DNA from: an uncultured Saprospiraceae bacterium
GTDB lineage: Bacteria; Bacteroidota; Bacteroidia; Chitinophagales; Saprospiraceae
DNA length: 18,317 bases
Assembly (NCBI GenBank): GCA_938044055.1
Contig: CALIQO010000584.1
Span: 1 to 18,317 of the forward strand
Reading direction: 5' to 3'
Below the pieces are notes generated by a model that saw nothing but the letters and a program-made list of their open reading frames with translations, was not told where the DNA came from and did no database searches. How positions within the stretch are numbered: the stretch's first letter is position 1; the number at the start of each line of letters is the position of its first letter. The translations under genes and the position numbers were made by a program. Shown in pieces: positions 14,842 to 18,317 of the stretch.

Positions 14842-14886
14842 GAGAAGGTGTGATAATTTTTATTTTATTGCTTTATCCCACTTCTC
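14842..14886. repeat. Interrupted inverted repeat in the repressor leader (operator or stem-loop)
   Basis: GAGAAGGTGTGATAA pairs with TTATCCCACTTCTC across a 16-nt AT-rich loop, giving 13 base pairs with one bulged G and one T-C mismatch. It sits 64 nt before the repressor ATG and directly after the TATATTTG box. It could be a binding site for the repressor or a leader hairpin; no T-run follows, so it is not a terminator. Confidence 0.45.
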
Positions 14887-14950
14887 TATTTATCGCCGCT
14901 TAAGAAGTTTTTAGATCACCTCCATTATATAAAACTACAACCCATTTTCT

Positions 14951-15706
14951 ATGCTCGCACAGAATCTTAACTACCTCAGAAAGAAAAATAAATTATCCCA
15001 GCAAGGTCTAGCGGAAGTGTTGGAATTACCTAGAACGACGCTGGGAGATTATGAGAGAGGAAAGACGGAACCTAATCTTGCTATGCTCCTTAAGCTTGCC
15101 GATTACTTTAAAGTAAAAGTAGATGAACTCATACGATCGGATCTCAGCCATCAAGATCTAGAGATATTGCGGAACAAGGACCTCCGTGTACTGGCGATTT
15201 CTGTTGACCAAGACAATAGAGGCAATATCGAGCTTGTAGATACCAAGGCAGAAGCAGGATACCTTCAGAACTTCAGTGATCCAGAATATATTCGAGACTT
15301 GCCTAAGATTGCTTTTCCCAGTATTCCGGATGGTACATATAGAGGGTTCGAGATAAGGGGAGATTCTATGTTACCGATAGAGCCAGGGAGTATCGTTATC
15401 TGTTCCTATGTAGAACGGCTATCTGATATCAAGGATGGGAGAACGTATGTTGTCGTGAGTAAAGATGAAGGTGTTGTATACAAGCGACTTCGGAACATAA
15501 GCGATCGCAATACACTTTTTCTACAATCGGATAATGAAACCTATCTTCCTTATGAACTAGATTATCAGCACGTTGCAGAAGTCTGGCAGTATTATGCCCA
15601 CCTGAGTTTCTCTGATTCTAAGAGTACTTTTAATTTTCTGATAGAAGAAAAACTTGCAGATATTCAGCGTAAGATAACAGCTATCCACAATCGGGTGGAG
15701 CAATAG
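14951..15706 (+). CDS. XRE-HTH / S24 peptidase LexA-like transcriptional repressor
   Basis: A 251-residue repressor of the CI/LexA-like type. Residues 5-60 form an XRE helix-turn-helix (KLSQQGLAEVLELPRTTLGDY), not the winged helix of true LexA. The C-terminal S24 autoprotease domain (about 125-215) has the nucleophile S139 in IRGDSM and the general-base K178 in VVYKRL. An Ala-Gly pair at 102-103 (KAEAGYLQ) fits the self-cleavage site. RecA-stimulated autocleavage is established for LexA and CI; here it is inferred from these residues. A C-terminal tail (about 218-251) is helical and charged. Divergence from dinB and the palindromes between the two genes suggest it represses dinB and itself. 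A prophage CI origin is possible, but no phage genes adjoin it. Confidence 0.88.
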   Translation: MLAQNLNYLRKKNKLSQQGLAEVLELPRTTLGDYERGKTEPNLAMLLKLADYFKVKVDELIRSDLSHQDLEILRNKDLRVLAISVDQDNRGNIELVDTKAEAGYLQNFSDPEYIRDLPKIAFPSIPDGTYRGFEIRGDSMLPIEPGSIVICSYVERLSDIKDGRTYVVVSKDEGVVYKRLRNISDRNTLFLQSDNETYLPYELDYQHVAEVWQYYAHLSFSDSKSTFNFLIEEKLADIQRKITAIHNRVEQ

Positions 15707-15794
15707 AGAAAATCACAACCCATACGGCGACCCAGATTTCTTATTGATTTTTTAATCCGATGACAGAATTATTATGTGAAGAGAGATCGGTGCT

Positions 15795-15802
15795 TATCTT
15801 TG
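15795..15802 (+). promoter_or_regulatory. Bacteroidota -7 box (TATCTTTG) before the DUF5606 gene
   Basis: An exact TAnnTTTG match 25 nt before the DUF5606 ATG. Transcription from it would include the 5-codon ORF at 15814-15831 as nearly the first codons of the mRNA. Confidence 0.55.
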
Positions 15803-15813
15803 CAGTCGCATCA

Positions 15814-15831
15814 ATGGAGAAGCACATATGA
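15814..15831 (+). other. 5-codon upstream ORF overlapping the DUF5606 start
   Basis: ATG GAG AAG CAC ATA TGA encodes MEKHI, and its TGA overlaps the ATG of the DUF5606 gene in an ATGA junction. It begins 11 nt after the -7 box. Such an overlap would permit terminating ribosomes to restart on the main gene; this is inference, and chance is possible. Confidence 0.3.
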
Positions 15832-16229
15832 ATATCACCAATATTATTGCCGTAAGTGGAGTAGGAGGATTGAACCAGCTCGTATCAAGTAGAAGTAATG
15901 GCCTCGTCTTAGAAGCCCTAGATACTGGAAGAGTAAAGTTCTATTCAGTAAGGAAGCATCAGTTTACACCGCTTGAAACGGTTTCTATCTATACCATGAT
16001 GGATACAGTAGAATTGAAGGAAGTGTTTAACAGTATGCTTGCTAAGTCTGCATCTCATCCCATTATAGATCATAAGGCTCCAGCAGAAGAACTGACAGCA
16101 TACTTCAGTGAAATTCTTCCTGACTATGATCGCGACAGAGTATACATCTCTGATATAAAGAAAATAATCAAGTGGTTTAAGCAACTCGATGCCCATGGTT
16201 TAACCACGGCCAGCGACGAAGAAGAGTAG
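15828..16229 (+). CDS. DUF5606 family protein
   Basis: A 133-residue cytoplasmic protein matching the Bacteroidota family DUF5606. The N-terminal part (residues 1-55) has the family outline: IIAVSGVGGLNQLVSSRSNGL, then VLEALDTGRVKFYSVRKHQFTPLETVSIYT, which reads as a small beta-barrel-like domain. A helical second half contains ELKEVFNSMLAK and the C-terminal segment DRVYISDIKKIIKWFKQL, ending in an acidic tail DEEE. The function is not established to my knowledge. It has its own promoter box, and no neighbour suggests a pathway. The start at 15828 is favoured over upstream alternatives because the only nearer ATG (15814) is in another frame and stops after five codons. Confidence 0.85.
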   Translation: MNITNIIAVSGVGGLNQLVSSRSNGLVLEALDTGRVKFYSVRKHQFTPLETVSIYTMMDTVELKEVFNSMLAKSASHPIIDHKAPAEELTAYFSEILPDYDRDRVYISDIKKIIKWFKQLDAHGLTTASDEEE

Positions 16230-16365
16230 TATAAAATAAAACCGGGATAAAAAACCCTTTTCGATGTTGCCAGCCATGGCCCTTTTGATATCCATAGGAT
16301 ACTTTCTTAAGTACCTAGTATGGACTGAGCTTCTATAGAAAACCTCCTCTTATCAGACTGCGAAT

Positions 16366-16372
16366 TACCTTG
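16366..16372 (+). promoter_or_regulatory. Weak -7 box (TACCTTG) upstream of the glycosyltransferase gene
   Basis: TACCTTGCAC resembles the TACCTTTGCAC element before the DUF4271 gene with one T missing. It lies 88 nt before the ATG at 16461. This is only a near match. Confidence 0.25.
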
Positions 16373-16425
16373 CACACACTTCTGAATCACTTCACTATAT
16401 AAGAAACAATCTTCTACATATACGG

Positions 16426-16441
16426 ATATATTATAATATAT
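16426..16441. repeat. 16-bp AT-only palindrome just upstream of the glycosyltransferase gene
   Basis: ATATATTATAATATAT is perfectly self-complementary and ends 19 nt before the ATG at 16461. Being purely A/T in an AT-rich leader, it may be no more than low-complexity sequence, although the position suits an operator or a melted promoter region. Confidence 0.35.
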
Positions 16442-16460
16442 AGTATTTTCACTTTCTATT

Positions 16461-18140
16461 ATGGCTAAGAAGAAGCAACGCAAGACAGCATCTAAAGTAA
16501 AGAAAGCCTCCCCACAGAAACCAGCATCCTCTAAAAAGGCGGCGGCACAACCGAAACTACTGGCAACAGTAGTAAGAAATTACCTCCCATGGATACTCCT
16601 AGGGGTTGCACTGATTATCTACTTTATAGCCCGATATTCTTTTTTAGAGATACCTCTAAATCGGGATGAAGGAAGTTATGGATACCTCGGTAGAGTAGCC
16701 ATTAATGGGGGTACGCCATATGTAGACTTCTATGAAATGAAACCTCCAGGATTGTATTATATCTTCGGATTGCTAGGCAGCATATTTGGGTTTTCAGAAT
16801 CGGGGTTAAGGATGGCTATAGCATTTATTAATCTAGGTTCTGCCGCTTTCTTGATAGGGGTCGGCAAGAACATTTTCAAGAATATTAAGGCAGGTGCTGT
16901 TGTAGGAGCAGTGTTCCTTATTATGAGCCTCAACCTAGGACACTTAGGGTTTTCTGCCGTTTCAGAACATTATGTCAATTTTTTCTTTGCAGGTTGTCTG
17001 TACTTCCTGACAAGGAATCGATCACCTAGAGATTACATATATGCTGGCGCAATGGTATCGGGAGCGCTTCTGATAAAACAGACGGCACTCTTCTTCCTAG
17101 TAGCTACTGTAATTTATATTGTCATAGATCACGTGGTTAGAAAAAAATCATTGAAAGATATTTTCTGGACAGGATTGAAATATGGAGGAACAATTGCCGC
17201 AGTGGGAATAATCACCCTCCTATTTTTATACCTCTCGGGAGGATGGAATGATTTCGTTCACTGGATCTATGATGTAAGTAAGAATTACTCAACAGTGGAT
17301 GAAGAGAGTAAGGCAGCATTTTATTTCGATTTTTTCGGAAAGAAATTTTTCCATAGTTTCTGGATTATCGGGATAAGCAGTCTGATAGGACTTGTGTACA
17401 GTTTATATAAGGTTAAGCATGAAAAATGGAACATACTCTATCTCATAATATTCCTATCTTTTTTAGGGCTGAGTATGACACCTGGAGGTAGGTTCTATTC
17501 TCAATACTGGATGTTATTGATTATTCCATTAGCTGTTTTTTCAGGATACATAGGGAAGGCGATTGTTAATGAGAAAAGCTTGATGATTTCTGCTGCTATG
17601 GCTGTAGGACTCGGAGTAGTATTCATGGCAGATTTTAACCACAATAAACATTACTACCTGCCAGATAATGTACATAGAATAGTAGCCATGGCTACTCCAG
17701 GAAATCCATTCAGTGAGATTAGGGAGTTGAGTAATTATGCAGAACGATTGTCAACAAGCGAAGATAAATTCTATGTTCTCGGCGGAGAACCACAAGCATA
17801 CTTGTATATGGATAAGATGGCACCGACACGCCATATCTTTCCTGGCTTGATTAGTACCAATATTCCGTGGAATAAGAAGGCGCAATTCGATGCCTATAAA
17901 GATCTAGAAGATTCTAGGCCTAAGTTTGTTTTATTTAATGTAGTTCCATTTTCGTGGGGAATACAACAAGGAGATATCCGTACACTTTATGATAATAGTT
18001 ATGGGTTTCTGTCTAATAATTATAGACCCATTGCTTATGCCGATTTGATCGATGGTAGAACACGTATGGTATATGGTGAACAAGCACAGAATTATACGCC
18101 CCAGGCCTCTAAGTATATTGTTCTATATCAGAGAAGATAA
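16461..18140 (+). CDS. Polytopic membrane glycosyltransferase, GT39/ArnT-PMT-like
   Basis: A 559-residue inner-membrane GT-C glycosyltransferase that probably uses a polyprenyl-phosphate sugar donor. After a Lys/Ala-rich cytoplasmic tail (residues 1-32) comes helix 1 (about 43-62), then the first external loop with the family acidic pair R68-D69-E70 (LNRDEGSYGYLG) and the motif DFYEMKPPGLYY (89-100), both typical of PMT_2/ArnT-like proteins. About ten further hydrophobic helices reach residue 400, followed by a soluble C-terminal domain (about 400-559) with YVLGGEPQAYLYMDK. The next gene, a sugar ketoisomerase, starts 2 nt after its stop, which ties it to the making of a surface polysaccharide or glycoprotein glycan. 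The acceptor, lipid A, protein or glycan, is unknown. Confidence 0.85.
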   Translation: MAKKKQRKTASKVKKASPQKPASSKKAAAQPKLLATVVRNYLPWILLGVALIIYFIARYSFLEIPLNRDEGSYGYLGRVAINGGTPYVDFYEMKPPGLYYIFGLLGSIFGFSESGLRMAIAFINLGSAAFLIGVGKNIFKNIKAGAVVGAVFLIMSLNLGHLGFSAVSEHYVNFFFAGCLYFLTRNRSPRDYIYAGAMVSGALLIKQTALFFLVATVIYIVIDHVVRKKSLKDIFWTGLKYGGTIAAVGIITLLFLYLSGGWNDFVHWIYDVSKNYSTVDEESKAAFYFDFFGKKFFHSFWIIGISSLIGLVYSLYKVKHEKWNILYLIIFLSFLGLSMTPGGRFYSQYWMLLIIPLAVFSGYIGKAIVNEKSLMISAAMAVGLGVVFMADFNHNKHYYLPDNVHRIVAMATPGNPFSEIRELSNYAERLSTSEDKFYVLGGEPQAYLYMDKMAPTRHIFPGLISTNIPWNKKAQFDAYKDLEDSRPKFVLFNVVPFSWGIQQGDIRTLYDNSYGFLSNNYRPIAYADLIDGRTRMVYGEQAQNYTPQASKYIVLYQRR

Positions 18141-18142
18141 CT

Positions 18143-18317
18143 ATGAAATCCTTGAAACCATATATCATAGATTTTCAATCCATAGGAAAAGAAGCAGAGG
18201 GCTTCCTTTCAATTATAAGTTCCGATGATCACATACCGTTCTCTGTACAGAGAATATTCACCACCCATAGCACACCTACTGATATCACGAGAGGAAGACA
18301 TGCCCACTACGAAACAG
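18143..18317 (+). CDS. N-terminus of a WxcM/FdtA-like dTDP-sugar 3,4-ketoisomerase (3'-truncated)
   Basis: An ATG at 18143, two bases after the glycosyltransferase stop, opens a frame that is unbroken to the window end (58 codons). The peptide begins MKSLKPYIIDFQSIG, contains VQRIFTT and ends TDITRGRHAHYET. The pattern of a hydrophobic strand, an R(I/V)(F/Y) segment and then RG.HAH is that of the cupin family holding FdtA, QdtA and WxcM C-terminal domains, which isomerise dTDP-4-keto-6-deoxyglucose to 3-keto sugars for amino-sugar synthesis; the paired histidines are the active-site marks. The rest of the protein lies beyond the edge, so fusion to an acyltransferase, as in WxcM, cannot be excluded. 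The close spacing implies an operon with the glycosyltransferase. Confidence 0.7.
   Translation, partial: MKSLKPYIIDFQSIGKEAEGFLSIISSDDHIPFSVQRIFTTHSTPTDITRGRHAHYET

Noticed and set aside
14951..15706. Prophage or integrative element marked by the CI-like repressor
   Set aside because: No integrase, structural phage gene, attachment repeat or base-composition break is visible on either side.
16250..16300. Possible terminator after the DUF5606 gene (GGG...CCCTTTT)
   Set aside because: Only three G-C pairs could form around an A-rich loop, too weak to call.

Overview
The window looks like a chromosomal segment of a member of the Bacteroidota. The evidence is the lineage-restricted families DUF4271, DUF5606 and a DUF4834-like small protein, the C-terminus of a TonB-receptor-type outer-membrane barrel at the left edge, repeated TAnnTTTG promoter boxes, and the near absence of Shine-Dalgarno sequences before starts. 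No rRNA, tRNA, CRISPR array, insertion sequence or prophage was recognised. The class within the phylum cannot be fixed from this sequence.

Layout from left to right: (1) the 3' end of an outer-membrane beta-barrel protein, then an exported amidohydrolase and an exported protein with a C-terminal glutaredoxin-like domain, all on +. (2) A minus-strand block holding a DUF1295 membrane protein, a degenerate SAM hydroxide adenosyltransferase (DUF62), an RsuA/RluB-type pseudouridine synthase and replicative helicase DnaB; the last two are 2 nt apart. Upstream of dnaB is an AT-rich gap with DnaA-box-like 9-mers and a possible 44-codon ORF. (3) An exported coiled-coil protein of unknown function (-), with a clear intrinsic terminator, divergent from a NatAB-type ABC exporter pair (+) whose genes overlap; the leader of that pair carries a 12-bp perfect inverted repeat. 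(4) DUF4271 and a HemD-like protein (+). (5) A DUF4834-like 47-residue protein and an SDR family reductase (-). (6) An RluA-family pseudouridine synthase (+) whose end overlaps that of DNA polymerase IV (-). Pol IV is divergent from an XRE/S24 LexA-like autocleaving repressor (+). (7) DUF5606 (+), a polytopic GT39/ArnT-like glycosyltransferase (+), and 2 nt later the start of a WxcM/FdtA-type sugar ketoisomerase cut by the window edge, probably the beginning of a surface-glycan cluster.

Most of the window is ordinary housekeeping. The unit most likely to be a coherent system is polymerase IV plus the S24 repressor: the 259-bp region between them holds a 16-bp perfect palindrome near dinB and a 13-bp interrupted inverted repeat near the repressor gene, which fits a self-controlled, DNA-damage-responsive mutagenesis switch. 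Other points worth checking are an SSB-like acidic tip on DnaB, the lost catalytic motif in the DUF62 protein, the exported glutaredoxin fusion, and a 5-codon upstream ORF that overlaps the DUF5606 start. Nothing here can be called a new system from sequence alone.
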